Below, piece by piece: positions 1-8,607 of a stretch of DNA of 41,919 nt. Positions within the stretch are counted from its first letter, which is position 1, and each line of letters opens with the position of its first letter. The position numbers and the translations under genes were made by a program. The notes beneath the pieces were generated by a model. That model was not told the origin of the DNA. It made no database searches and was given only the letters and a program-made list of their open reading frames with translations. Location of the stretch: assembly GCA_017898095.1 (NCBI GenBank), contig JAGKQJ010000014.1, forward strand, positions 1 through 41,919. Reading direction: 5' to 3'. The stretch comes from Bacillaceae bacterium Marseille-Q3522. GTDB lineage: Bacteria > Bacillota > Bacilli > Bacillales > Cytobacillaceae.

Positions 1-381
1 CCTTTTATCTGTTTGTATAACTAAAGACATGCACAACAAACAACTTTATACCCTTTTTTTGGAGTTACGCATAATTATACGACATTAACGGGCGGTTTGA
101 TTTTTTTACAATTAGTTATCTTCCCTAGTACGAAATAAAAAAAATCCATAATTTATCAAGAGAGCTTGTTTTGAAGAGAATACAGGTCGTTCTTTACTCC
201 TGTTCATAACAAACGCAATAAAAACGAATATACCTCATTGAAGAAGCAATAGATAAAGATGTAAAGCAAGGTAATCGCATTAAGCACGGATAAAGCTGGA
301 AATCCTTCTTCTTCCTCCGGAATCGGGGAGTAACCGAGCTTTTTGTAAAATCCGGAGGAAGTTGGAATAGCGTTCCATTGA
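1..381. other. Intergenic left flank, no clear gene
   Basis: AT-rich DNA with T and A runs. No reading frame here has both a good ribosome binding site and coding character. A short minus-strand frame (about 404 to 204, TTG start) overlaps the end of the permease and has no Shine-Dalgarno sequence, so it is not called. The only structured element is the 11-bp inverted repeat listed at 311-361. Confidence 0.5.
311..361 (-). terminator. Inverted repeat just after the permease stop codon
   Basis: The arms cttcctccgga (311-321) and tccggaggaag (351-361) are perfectly complementary over 11 bp, with a 29-nt loop. The repeat starts about 20 nt past the permease stop. It has no clear U-run on the minus-strand side, so it may be a 3'-end stabilising hairpin or a weak terminator rather than a strong intrinsic terminator. 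Confidence 0.4.
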
Positions 382-1779
382 TTAGAGAAGAAACATGGCA
401 ACAATGGTTGTTACAACTAAACCAATCACGACAGGCAAAAGGTTTCGCCGTGCCAGTTCAAACGGATCGACATTGCAAATGGCAGCAGCGGGTATTAACG
501 CCCAAGGAACGATTGTTCCGCCGCCAATCCAGATTGCTGCAATTTGTCCCAGCGCAGTTAATGTTGCTTCCCCGGAACCGAGTGCCGTACCGAAAAGACT
601 GGCTATCGAGCCTGCCAGAGATATTCCGGAAAAACCGGAACCGTCTAATCCGGTGATGGCACCGACGACAGTTAATGTTACCGCTGCTACCTCAGTGGTC
701 AGTGGCACCGCTGTTGCTAAAGCAATCCCCAGATCATTGACAATTCCATGTGAAGCATTAGGAAGAAAATCGCCAATGATCGTTTGAAAACCAGCGTCTC
801 CTAAGTAAAAAAACGCCGCAATCGGAATAACCGGGCCAAATACTTTGAAGCCAAATTGAAACCCTTCGATCAGATAACTGGTTGTTTTTTCTAACCCTTT
901 CGATTTGTGGGCAGCCATTGCGATGAATAAAAGGATAAAAACAGTAGTACCGCCTATAAGCGCGGTAGCGTCTCCTCCTTGTAAATCAAGGACAAACATT
1001 GCCGTAACATCAAGTATATATAGAATCGGGATTAAGAATGCGAAAAATCTTTTCACAGACAATCCCAACAGCTGCTCTTGAACGTCTGTTTTCTGAAAAA
1101 CTTCATGACTGTTTTGTAAAGGATCCGCTATTTTTCCTTTTTTCATGTCTCTCTTCAGTAAAATAAATGCTGCAATTGTTGTAACAGCTCCCATAACGAT
1201 AACTAAGGGAACGCTGGCGGAGATAACCTCTCCAACCGGAATACCCGCCGCATCGGCCGTCAGTTTTGGTGCTGCCTGGATAACATAGTCTCCCGATAAA
1301 GCAAATCCATGGCCGAACAGGTTCATCGCCATTGCTGCACCGATTGCCGGAAGCTTTACCCGGATTGCAACCGGCAGTAACACCGCCCCTAATATTGCCA
1401 CAGCAGGCGAAGGCCAAAAGAACAGTGATATAATCAGCATTAACAGCCCAATAATCCAATAGGCCAATGCCGGAGTCTTAATCCATTTCGCAAAGGGTGA
1501 AATCATAATATTGTTAATTCCGGTAATGGTTAAAATCTTACTCATGGCAACAATGATAGAGATAACAAGAATCGTTGACAACAGCTCCGTAATCGCAAAA
1601 ATAAAGCTGGAAAAGATACTAATGACGGAGTTACTCAGATGTCCGGTAGCGATAAACGCAATAAGAAATATCCCGGTAATACATACGATAGTTGTATCTC
1701 TTTTCATCATCATAAAGCCAATAATAAAAACAATAAATAATACATATACCAAGTGCAGCGCCGTAAGCTCAACGCCCAT
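382..1779 (-). CDS. Multi-pass permease, IT-superfamily/GntP-like
   Basis: A 465-aa, very hydrophobic protein with about 11-13 predicted membrane spans. A two-halved layout is visible: hydrophobic blocks at about residues 1-65, 70-160 and 185-210, a charged cytoplasmic stretch near 210-245, then a second hydrophobic half. Gly/Pro/Ser-rich segments such as FGHGFALSGDYVIQ resemble the re-entrant loops of organic-anion or gluconate-type carriers. The substrate cannot be read from sequence. The ATG at 1779 is preceded by GGAGGGGG with an 8-nt gap, which fixes the start. It stands alone, opposite to the lia genes. A 14-bp palindrome lies between its promoter region and ribosome binding site. The exact family (GntP, DcuC or CitM-like) is uncertain; that it is a transporter is well supported. 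Confidence 0.75.
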   Translation of the reverse strand: MGVELTALHLVYVLFIVFIIGFMMMKRDTTIVCITGIFLIAFIATGHLSNSVISIFSSFIFAITELLSTILVISIIVAMSKILTITGINNIMISPFAKWIKTPALAYWIIGLLMLIISLFFWPSPAVAILGAVLLPVAIRVKLPAIGAAMAMNLFGHGFALSGDYVIQAAPKLTADAAGIPVGEVISASVPLVIVMGAVTTIAAFILLKRDMKKGKIADPLQNSHEVFQKTDVQEQLLGLSVKRFFAFLIPILYILDVTAMFVLDLQGGDATALIGGTTVFILLFIAMAAHKSKGLEKTTSYLIEGFQFGFKVFGPVIPIAAFFYLGDAGFQTIIGDFLPNASHGIVNDLGIALATAVPLTTEVAAVTLTVVGAITGLDGSGFSGISLAGSIASLFGTALGSGEATLTALGQIAAIWIGGGTIVPWALIPAAAICNVDPFELARRNLLPVVIGLVVTTIVAMFLL

Positions 1780-1795
1780 TTTTCATACCCCCTCC

Positions 1796-1809
1796 ATTGT
1801 CCGGACAAT
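1796..1809 (-). promoter_or_regulatory. Perfect 14-bp palindrome, candidate operator
   Basis: ATTGTCCGGACAAT reads the same on both strands and ends only a few bases upstream of the permease ribosome binding site. This position suits a repressor acting on the permease transcript. The TTGT..ACAA ends resemble operators of GntR-type regulators, but no regulator gene lies next to it, so the identity of the binder is open. Confidence 0.4.
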
Positions 1810-1868
1810 ACCTATAGGCTATTGCCCTAAAACCTTTAATACAGCGTATGAAAAAAAATAATAGTTGT

Positions 1869-2234
1869 GAAAAAGAAAAGCGGAGGGCGCTTGATTAAAC
1901 CGATAGGATGTTGGAGGCATTTGAACCGAAGGCGCAGTTTGCCTTCGATTCAAATGGTGAAACAGCCGTACGGTTTAGCGTCCGGAGCTGGAAAAAGAAA
2001 AGCGGAGGGCGCTTGATTAAACCGATAGGATGTTGGAGGCATTTGAACCGAAGGCGCAGTTTGCCTTCGATTCAAATGGTGAAACAGCCGTACGGTTTAG
2101 CGTCCGGAGCTGGAAAAAGAAAAGCGGAGGGCGCTTGATTAAACCGATAGGATGTTGGAGGCATTTGAACCGAAGGCGCAGTTTGCCTTCGATTCAAATG
2201 GTGAAACAGCCGTACGGTTTAGCGTCCGGAGCTG
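1869..2234. repeat. Three tandem 122-bp hairpin repeats (type A)
   Basis: Units begin at 1869, 1991 and 2113 and are essentially identical with a period of exactly 122 bp. Each starts with an A-rich 'aaagaaaagcgg' box and ends 'gtccggagctg'. Within a unit the halves are complementary: ggcgct with agcgtc, aaaccg with cggttt, and CATTTGAA-CGAAGGC with GCCTTCG-TTCAAATG around a short loop, so one unit can fold into a single long hairpin. Open frames across the array (about 90 aa, repeating) are by-products of the repeats and lack start signals. It shares end sequences with the type B repeats. Confidence 0.85.
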
Positions 2235-2437
2235 GATCAAGAAAAGCGGAGGCGTCTCGAACAGCCGCGACAAGCTTAAGACGAGCAACGATAAAGTCCG
2301 CTTTTTGACTTTAACGTTGCTTGGCTTAAGACCTCGAGCGGCTAGACGCCGGAGCTGGACAAAGAAAAGCGGAGGCGTCTCGAACAGCCGCGACAAGCTT
2401 AAGACGAGCAACGATAAAGTCCGCTTTTTGACTTTGT
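2235..2437. repeat. Type B hairpin repeat, one full and one truncated copy
   Basis: The 2235-2357 copy is complete: it opens with the same A-rich aaaagcggag box as type A and ends ccggagctg. Its arms pair as GGCGTCT/AGACGCC, AGCCGC/GCGGCT, CTTAAG/CTTAAG and AGCAACG/CGTTGCT around AAAGTC..GACTTT. A second copy starts at 2358 and stops after the loop, near 2437, so it has lost its right arm. The same type B core recurs at 17471-17835. Confidence 0.8.
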
Positions 2438-2482
2438 GTTGATTCCGACTTCTGACCCTTGACTTCCGGACTCTTCTATCAT

Positions 2483-2500
2483 CTCCGTCTCGGGACGGAG
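2483..2500. repeat. Small GC hairpin upstream of liaF
   Basis: CTCCGTC-TCGG-GACGGAG is a 7-bp perfect stem with a 4-nt loop. It sits at the edge of the repeat-derived DNA (2440-2480), whose 'ccgactt/ctgac' wording resembles the repeat DNA inside the 3' end of gerPE. Its function is unknown. Confidence 0.4.
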
Positions 2501-2596
2501 AAAAGAAAGACTTGCGATACGTGTGTTTTTACCGTTAAACTAATAAAATAGTAAGTAAATAGATTGAAAATAGATTTGCCAAAAAGAGGGGATCAT

Positions 2597-3412
2597 GTGC
2601 GATATCGAACGATCAATCAAATCGTATTTGCTTGTGTTCTATTTTTTATAGGTACAATATTACTGCTTGTGGATATCGGGATCATTTCCTTGGAAATAAA
2701 GCAAATTTTTATAATGGCAATTCCTTACTTCCTTTTTTTATACAGTGCTCTTGTTATTTTGCAAAAATTAATCAAAAAACGGGAAGGTAGTTTTGGATTC
2801 GCTTTTTTCCTGCTTATTTATTCGGGATTATTAATTTTAGATCAGTTCCGGCTGATCCAATTCCATTATGCTGATGTGTTCAAGCTTTGGCCGCTACTGC
2901 TCATCTATATAAGCTATATGGTGCTTTTTAAAAAGAAAAAAATAAAATTAAGTTTTTCAACTAATGATGCTTTTTCCAGTGAAATAGAAGAAAAAGAGGA
3001 AACAGAAGATGAAGAAAACCATGTAAAAGTTTCTCATTCCGATAAAAAAATGAAAGTATTTTCGATTGGGGACGTGAAGCTGAACAAACCGAATTGGGAC
3101 TTGGAACCGATGGGAATGCATACATTCATTGGCGATTTTTTTATTGATTTTAATAAAGCTTTTATTCCGGAAAAAGAAAATATTGTCACAGTGGAGTCTG
3201 TCATTGGTGATGTTAAAATGCTCATTCCAGCAGATTTGCCGGTTGATATTTTTAGCCAGGTGAAGGTTGGCGATATTCGCTTGTTTGATCAAAAAGCGGA
3301 TGCTATCAACCGGGCTTTGACATACAGGTCTGACAATTATGATGAAGCATCAAGAAAAATAAAAATTTCGATAAAAGTAAAAATTGGTTCGATTCGAATC
3401 GATAAGGTTTAG
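2597..3412 (+). CDS. liaF: LiaF-type envelope-stress regulator
   Basis: LiaF is the membrane-anchored negative regulator that holds the LiaS/LiaR two-component system off until the envelope is stressed. The N-terminal half carries about four hydrophobic segments (near residues 8-28, 33-52, 62-80 and 87-105). A Lys-rich, then Glu-rich linker follows, and then a soluble C-terminal domain with the repeating 'IGD(V/F)' beta-strand pattern (FSIGDVKL, TFIGDFFID, VIGDVKMLIP, VGDIRLF, KIGSIRID) typical of LiaF. I place the start at GTG 2597 because AGAGGGG lies 5 nt before it. An upstream TTG at 2564 would add 11 residues but has no ribosome binding site. The gene runs straight into liaS. Confidence 0.85.
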   Translation: MRYRTINQIVFACVLFFIGTILLLVDIGIISLEIKQIFIMAIPYFLFLYSALVILQKLIKKREGSFGFAFFLLIYSGLLILDQFRLIQFHYADVFKLWPLLLIYISYMVLFKKKKIKLSFSTNDAFSSEIEEKEETEDEENHVKVSHSDKKMKVFSIGDVKLNKPNWDLEPMGMHTFIGDFFIDFNKAFIPEKENIVTVESVIGDVKMLIPADLPVDIFSQVKVGDIRLFDQKADAINRALTYRSDNYDEASRKIKISIKVKIGSIRIDKV

Positions 3413-3422
3413 GAGCGGTATC

Positions 3423-4469
3423 ATGCGAAAAATAACGAGTATTCGGATCTGGTTCTTTCAAAGCTTTTTGATGTGTGCATTTATCAGCTCTTTAATATTT
3501 TTTATCTGCTTGCAATTGTATGTGTTTTTCGCAAAAGAACCTGTATTGACACCAACAACAACGTATTGGCTGTTTGCCGCAGCATTCGTTATTTTTGTCA
3601 TCGTCGGCTTGTATTTTGGCATAAAAGGCAGCTATTTATTAAAGGGGAGGCTTGGCGATATTTTGCTTTTTGTCTCAACATTGAGAAGCGGCAAGTTTTC
3701 CGATCAAATACCGATTTTTGAAAAAGATGAAATCGGCCTGATATCTGAGGAATTAAATCAATTGGCAAAGTATCTGGAAGAGCAGGTTGTTTCCATGCAG
3801 CGGATGGCGGATGAAAAATCAAATTTGGCACAAACTGCCCGAACAGCAGCCGTAATGGAGGAGAGGCAGCGGCTTGCGAGAGACTTGCACGATGTCGTCA
3901 GCCAGCAACTGTTTGCTTTAAGTATGATGTCTTCGGCAACGTTGCGGATTTTTGACAGCGACCGGAAATCGGCAAAGGGTCAGCTTGAACAAATTCAGGC
4001 AATTGCAGCAAAAGCGCAGGGGGAAATGCGGGCTTTATTGCTTCATCTCCGCCCGATCCAGCTAAGTAATGACAGGTTATGTGACGGCGTTTTAAAGCTG
4101 ATTCATGAGCTAAAAGCAAAAACAAATCTTGAATTTCATGCCAGTATCGATGAAATTGAATATTTATCAAAAGCATCGGAAGAGCACCTATTCCGCATCA
4201 TTCAAGAGGCGCTTTCCAACATTTTACGCCATGCGGATGCGAAAAAAATAAATATGACACTTGCCGAAAAGAATAACTATATTTATTTATACATCGCTGA
4301 CGATGGAAAAGGATTCAATCCGCAGCAGGAGCGGGTGGCATCCTACGGGTTAAAAACGATGCGCGAACGATGTGAAGAAATTGGAGGGATCTTTAATATC
4401 CGCTCGCAAATTGGCAAAGGAACGTATATTGATATTCGTATTCCAATAAAAGGAGAAGATCGGGAATGA
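3423..4469 (+). CDS. liaS: LiaS/VraS-type sensor histidine kinase
   Basis: A 348-aa sensor kinase. There are two membrane spans (about residues 11-35 and 48-68) with a very short extracellular loop, as in intramembrane-sensing kinases, then a HAMP-like linker (70-125) and a HisKA_3 dimerisation domain. The phosphoacceptor is His156 in RLARDLHDVVSQQLFALS. The HATPase domain shows the N-box (QEALSNILRHA) and the G1 box (ADDGKGF). The ATG at 3423 follows AGGAGCGG 10 nt after the liaF stop. The last 4 nt overlap liaR. With LiaF and LiaR it forms the lipid-II/cell-wall-stress module. The usual target operon liaIH is not in this window. Confidence 0.93.
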   Translation: MRKITSIRIWFFQSFLMCAFISSLIFFICLQLYVFFAKEPVLTPTTTYWLFAAAFVIFVIVGLYFGIKGSYLLKGRLGDILLFVSTLRSGKFSDQIPIFEKDEIGLISEELNQLAKYLEEQVVSMQRMADEKSNLAQTARTAAVMEERQRLARDLHDVVSQQLFALSMMSSATLRIFDSDRKSAKGQLEQIQAIAAKAQGEMRALLLHLRPIQLSNDRLCDGVLKLIHELKAKTNLEFHASIDEIEYLSKASEEHLFRIIQEALSNILRHADAKKINMTLAEKNNYIYLYIADDGKGFNPQQERVASYGLKTMRERCEEIGGIFNIRSQIGKGTYIDIRIPIKGEDRE

Positions 4470-5110
4470 TTCGTGTAGCGGTAGTGGACGATCATGAAAT
4501 GGTCAGAAAGGGTTTAATATCTTATTTATTGACAGAAAAAGATATTGAAGTTGCAGGTGAAGCGAGCAGCGGGAAAGAGGCAGTGAAGCTTGTCTTAGAG
4601 AAAAAACCGCAAATTGTATTAATGGATTTGCTAATGGAGAACGGAACGGGTATTGAAGCAACAAAAACAATTTTAAAACAGTATCCGGAATGTAAAATTA
4701 TTATTATTACAAGTTACTATGACGATGAACAAGTTTTTCCTGCGCTGGAAGCCGGCGCTTTCAGCTATATGTTGAAAACGGCAACGGCGGATGAAGTCAT
4801 TACGGCGATCCGCAAAGCGTATAAAGGCGAATCCATAATTGAGCCCAAAGTTGCCAGTAAAATGATGCGAAAATTTCGCCATCAGGAAAAGCAGCCGCAT
4901 GACGATTTAACAGAAAGAGAATTAGAGGTTTTAATGTGTCTTGCCGATGGAATGACTAACCAACAAATTAGTGAAGAGCTTTTTATCGGGATAAAAACGG
5001 TTAAAACACATGTGAGCAATATTTTAAGCAAACTAAACGTAGCTGACCGGACCCAGGCAGCGATCTACGCAAACCGACACGGGATTGTGAAGCCGGGTGA
5101 AATAATATAA
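4466..5110 (+). CDS. liaR: LiaR/VraR-type response regulator
   Basis: A 214-aa NarL-family regulator. The receiver domain (1-120) keeps the acidic pair Asp8/Asp9, the phosphoacceptor Asp54 (VLMDLL) and Lys104. The C-terminal LuxR-type helix-turn-helix (about 149-205) shows LTERELEVL and IKTVKTHVSNILSKL. It starts inside the liaS stop (ATGA), so the two are translationally coupled. It activates cell-envelope stress genes when phosphorylated by LiaS. A strong terminator follows the gene. Confidence 0.94.
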   Translation: MIRVAVVDDHEMVRKGLISYLLTEKDIEVAGEASSGKEAVKLVLEKKPQIVLMDLLMENGTGIEATKTILKQYPECKIIIITSYYDDEQVFPALEAGAFSYMLKTATADEVITAIRKAYKGESIIEPKVASKMMRKFRHQEKQPHDDLTERELEVLMCLADGMTNQQISEELFIGIKTVKTHVSNILSKLNVADRTQAAIYANRHGIVKPGEII

Positions 5111-5176
5111 GAACTTATTATTCAAGTTAAGCAGGTGGGGAGTGCTATAGAAAGACAGAACAAAAGCACATAAAGT

Positions 5177-5210
5177 AAAGCGGACAGAGATTATATACTC
5201 TGTCCGCTTT
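5177..5210 (+). terminator. Terminator after liaFSR
   Basis: A 13-bp perfect stem AAAGCGGACAGAG / CTCTGTCCGCTTT with an 8-nt AT loop. It ends the lia operon and insulates hemE. The AAAG..CTTT flanks make it usable from both strands. Confidence 0.9.
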
Positions 5211-5417
5211 TAACGAATAAAATAGCGAAAGATTTTAGCGAATATAAGCTAACGAATAATATTGTAACGTTATAATAATCTAAAATAAAAGGGAACGTCA
5301 AGGCGAACACCTAATATTCCTTTAAATCACAATTACAAGCCGTGTACTTGCGACTTTTGTTCAGCCATGTCAAAATATTAAAGAGTATGTCTATTTTGAA
5401 GGGTGGATACTATACAT

Positions 5418-6467
5418 ATGGCGCGTGAAACAAATATTACTTTTTTACGGGCGGCACGCGGAGAACGTGCAGATTATGTTCCGGTATGGTATATGAGACA
5501 GGCAGGGCGTTCACAACCGGAATACCGGGCAATTAAAGAGAAATACTCGTTATTTGAGATTACCCATCAGCCGGAGCTGTGTGCCTATGTGACGAGGCTG
5601 CCGGTTGAGCAATATGGTGTAGATGCAGCAATTCTATATAAAGATATCATGACCCCGCTTCCATATATAGGAGTCAAGGTGGAAATAAAAGGCGGGATTG
5701 GTCCTGTGATCGAAGAGCCGATCCGCACAATGAGTGACGTTGAGAAGCTTGGAGAAATACACCCCGAGGAAGATATTCCTTATGTTCTCGACACAATAAA
5801 ATTATTGACGAGAGAACAGCTAACGGTACCGTTGATCGGTTTTTCCGGTGCGCCTTTTACGTTAGCAAGCTACCTGATAGAGGGAGGACCTTCACGAAAT
5901 TATCATAAAACAAAGGCATTTATGTATGCACAACCGCAAGCCTGGTTTTCCCTTATGGAGAAACTTGCAGATATGATTATTCCCTATGTTCGCGCACAAA
6001 TACATGCCGGTGCCGGCGCAATTCAAATTTTTGATTCTTGGGTTGGTGCTGTGAACGCGCAAGACTATCGAACCTTTGTTAAGCCGGTCATGCAAAGAAT
6101 TTTCTCATCATTAAAAGATGAAAAAGTACCGCTCATTATGTTTGGTGTCGGCGCAAGCCATTTACTGTTAGAGTGGAATGATCTCCCTGTGGATGTCATT
6201 GGTCTTGATTGGCGTATGCCTATTCGGACGGCAAGGCAAAATGGTGCTACAAAATCACTTCAAGGCAATCTTGACCCTGCCATTTTACTTGCACCATGGG
6301 AAGTTATTGAGACACGTACAAAAGCAATCCTTGATCAAGGTATGGAGAAGCACGGGTTTATTTTTAATTTGGGTCACGGTATTTTTCCGGAAGTAAGTCC
6401 ACTAGTCTTAAAAAGATTAACTGCATTTGTACATGAATACTCCGCAGAAATAATGGAAAAGAGAAAA
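5418..6467 (+). CDS. hemE: Uroporphyrinogen decarboxylase
   Basis: HemE removes four carboxyl groups from uroporphyrinogen III to give coproporphyrinogen III in haem synthesis, in the cytosol. The product is about 350 aa and closely matches Bacillus HemE along its length. It has the signature [17 protein letters not shown] at the N-terminus, [11 protein letters not shown] in the middle, FGVGASHL, and a C-terminal [11 protein letters not shown] choose ATG 5418, about 12 nt after AAGGGTGG; an in-frame GTG at 5403 lies inside that ribosome binding site. hemH follows after about 16 nt. Confidence 0.95.
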
Positions 6468-6486
6468 TAGAAAGAAGGCGAAAGCA

Positions 6487-7437
6487 ATGCCAAAAAAGAA
6501 AATCGGTTTACTGGTAATGGCATATGGAACACCTTATAAAGAAGAGGATATTGAACGATACTATACTCATATCCGCCATGGGAGAAAACCAACTGTGGAA
6601 ATGCTGCAGGACTTAAAGAACCGTTATCAGGCGATTGGCGGAATTTCTCCTCTGGCGAAAATTACGAAAAAACAGGCGGAAAAGCTGGGACAGTATTTAA
6701 ATGAAACCCAGGAAAGCTTTGAATTCAATATGTACATCGGTCTTAAACATATGGAACCGTTTGTCGAAGATGCAGTGGAAAAAATGAAAGAGGATGGCAT
6801 TGAGACAGCTGTGAGTATCGTATTGGCCCCTCATTTTTCGACTTTTAGTATACAATCTTACAATAACCGGGCCAGGGAGGCAGCTGCTAAGCTTGGCGGC
6901 CCTGAGATTATTTCAATTGATAGCTGGTATAAAGAACCGCTGTTTATCAATTATTGGGTATCTAAATTAAAGGAAATATATGCACAAATGCAGACTAATG
7001 AAAAAAATCGTGCTGTCTTAATTGTTTCTGCTCATAGTTTGCCGGAAAGAATTAAACAGTATCAGGATCCTTATCCGGAGCAGCTTCAGGAGACAGCGGA
7101 TATCATTGCCCGTGAAGCCGGAATTAAGCAGTATGCGGTCGGATGGCAAAGTGAAGGAAATACTCCGGATCCGTGGTTAGGGCCGGATGTACAGGATCTA
7201 ACGCGCAGCTTGCATCAGGAAAAGGGCTATACTTCTTTTGTTTATGCCCCGGTAGGTTTTGTCGCGGATCATTTGGAAGTATTATATGATAATGATATTG
7301 AATGTAAAGCTGTTACGGATGAGATCGGAGCAAATTACTACCGCCCGGAAATGCCTAATGATCAAAAGGAATTTATCGCAGCACTCGCAACAGTTGTCTT
7401 AAAAAAGCTTGACCAAATACCTTTACAAAATGTTTAA
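6487..7437 (+). CDS. hemH: Coproporphyrin III ferrochelatase
   Basis: A 316-aa soluble ferrochelatase (CpfC) of the Gram-positive coproporphyrin-dependent haem pathway; it inserts iron into coproporphyrin III. The catalytic and metal-binding residues His183 (VSAHSLPE) and Glu264 ([12 protein letters not shown]) are in place at the same numbers as in the B. subtilis enzyme. It forms an operon with hemE. In B. subtilis the third gene is hemY, the coproporphyrinogen oxidase needed between these two steps; here a sortase gene follows instead, so hemY must lie elsewhere or be replaced. Confidence 0.95.
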   Translation: MPKKKIGLLVMAYGTPYKEEDIERYYTHIRHGRKPTVEMLQDLKNRYQAIGGISPLAKITKKQAEKLGQYLNETQESFEFNMYIGLKHMEPFVEDAVEKMKEDGIETAVSIVLAPHFSTFSIQSYNNRAREAAAKLGGPEIISIDSWYKEPLFINYWVSKLKEIYAQMQTNEKNRAVLIVSAHSLPERIKQYQDPYPEQLQETADIIAREAGIKQYAVGWQSEGNTPDPWLGPDVQDLTRSLHQEKGYTSFVYAPVGFVADHLEVLYDNDIECKAVTDEIGANYYRPEMPNDQKEFIAALATVVLKKLDQIPLQNV

Positions 7438-7525
7438 TAAAAACATAAGAAAAATTCGTATAGAATTAGTATAGTAAAAGTATATGACGTAAAGAAATGG
7501 ATAATGTTGAATGTAGATACAGAAT

Positions 7526-7565
7526 AGGGGGACAAGATCCCCCTTCCAATATTAGATTTTTTCAA
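7526..7565 (+). terminator. Hairpin after hemEH
   Basis: AGGGGG-ACAAGAT-CCCCCT forms a 6-bp GC stem, followed within about 16 nt by a T-rich stretch. A plausible but imperfect terminator separating hemEH from the sortase gene. Confidence 0.45.
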
Positions 7566-7611
7566 ACAAGTACATATGGATTTTTGAAAAATTACGGCGG
7601 AGGACGGGAAA

Positions 7612-8181
7612 ATGAAAAAATTTGCGGCATTGCTGATGATAGCAGGGATTTGTATCGTCGGTTACAGTGTTTTTAAAATATTGGATTCGAATCGGATGCA
7701 GGTGGAGGCATTGGAAGAAGCAAAAAGTAAAGTGGGAGATAATCAAAAAGAAGCAACGCTGTCTGTTGAAGAGTTTGATCCACAAATCGGGGATGCGATC
7801 GGTGTTCTTACCATTCCGAAAATTGATGCCGAATTGCCGATTATCGAAGGCACCGATCCGGATGAATTAGAAAAAGGGGTCGGACATTACCGGGATTCTG
7901 CTTTTCCGGATGAGAATAAACAAATTGTCTTATCCGGGCATCGCGATACCGTTTTTCGCAAAGCAGGTCAATTGGATATAGGTGACGAACTGATTGTACA
8001 ATTGCCGACAGGAAGATATACGTATGTCATTGAAAGTACGAAAATTGTTCCAGCGGATGATTTAACCGTTATTCAGCCTGAGTCAACAGGCGAGCGCCTA
8101 ACTTTGACAACTTGTTATCCATTCAGCTATGTCGGAAATGCCCCTGACCGGTACATTATCAATGCATTACCAAAAGAATAA
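7612..8181 (+). CDS. Class D sortase
   Basis: A 189-aa membrane-anchored transpeptidase that would attach surface proteins to the wall. It has an N-terminal signal anchor (about residues 4-23), a short linker, then the sortase barrel (about 60-187). The catalytic triad is visible: His110 (LSGHRDT), Cys168 (LTTCYPF) and Arg180 (APDRYII). The LTTC and small size fit class D (YhcS/SrtD-like). The start at 7612 follows GGCGGAGGAC. No LPxTG-type substrate is encoded nearby, so the target is unknown. It occupies the place of hemY downstream of hemEH and ends in a strong terminator. Confidence 0.9.
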   Translation: MKKFAALLMIAGICIVGYSVFKILDSNRMQVEALEEAKSKVGDNQKEATLSVEEFDPQIGDAIGVLTIPKIDAELPIIEGTDPDELEKGVGHYRDSAFPDENKQIVLSGHRDTVFRKAGQLDIGDELIVQLPTGRYTYVIESTKIVPADDLTVIQPESTGERLTLTTCYPFSYVGNAPDRYIINALPKE

Positions 8182-8185
8182 AGTG

Positions 8186-8233
8186 AAGCTGATCCCATCA
8201 AAAGGAAGGATAACTTTTGGGATCAGCTTTTTT
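8186..8233 (+). terminator. Terminator after sortase
   Basis: AAGCTGATCCCA / TGGGATCAGCTT makes a 12-bp stem and is followed by a T-run. It also lies just past the stop of yhfH on the other strand and may serve both genes. Confidence 0.9.
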
Positions 8234-8251
8234 ATTTAAAAAAAGGGGCGC

Positions 8252-8386
8252 TTACATATCATGCAGACCAAGGCATTTGCTGCATGTATTTCCATAGCAA
8301 TCGTGCTGCTCTTCCATTTCATGGCCGCATTTTACACATTTTTTAAGCGGCAGGCTTTTAAAAAACTCGACAATGCTTTTTACCAA
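8252..8386 (-). CDS. yhfH: YhfH-family zinc-ribbon small protein
   Basis: A 44-aa protein starting at TTG 8386 with a perfect AGGAGG (8396-8401) 9 nt upstream. The sequence begins MVKSIVEFFKSLPLKKC and carries two Cys pairs, CVKC and CSKC, separated by EEQHDCYGNT, the pattern of the YhfH family of tiny treble-clef or zinc-ribbon proteins. In B. subtilis yhfH sits next to yhfI and lplJ; here it is divergent from lplJ with yhfI missing. The function is unknown; zinc or metal binding is inferred from the four cysteines. It is easily missed because of its length and TTG start. Confidence 0.82.
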   Translation of the reverse strand: MVKSIVEFFKSLPLKKCVKCGHEMEEQHDCYGNTCSKCLGLHDM

Positions 8387-8607
8387 AATATCCAGCCTCC
8401 TAATTTGGAAAAATTGTTTAAGTACAGATTTTTTATATAATTTATTGTATTATAACAGAAAAGATTCCGTCAATACTTTTAAACAATTTTTTAGAAAATA
8501 ACAGCAGAATAAGGTATAGTAAAAGGAGTGCAGAGTCGGATGTACTTTTTTGACTCGTATGGCGGGTACAGCTGCTCAGATTATTTTACAAAGGAGTGTT
8601 TTTTACC

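Noticed and set aside
204-404. 66-aa minus-strand frame at the end of the permease gene
   Set aside because: TTG start without Shine-Dalgarno sequence, overlap with the permease, and it spans the inverted repeat that explains its length.
1869-2437. CRISPR array
   Set aside because: Units are adjacent 122-123 bp hairpins with no unique spacers and no cas genes nearby.
1908-2442. Open frames of about 76-96 aa on both strands with repeating protein sequence
   Set aside because: They lie wholly inside the tandem hairpin repeats, lack ribosome binding sites, and their sequence simply repeats with the DNA period.
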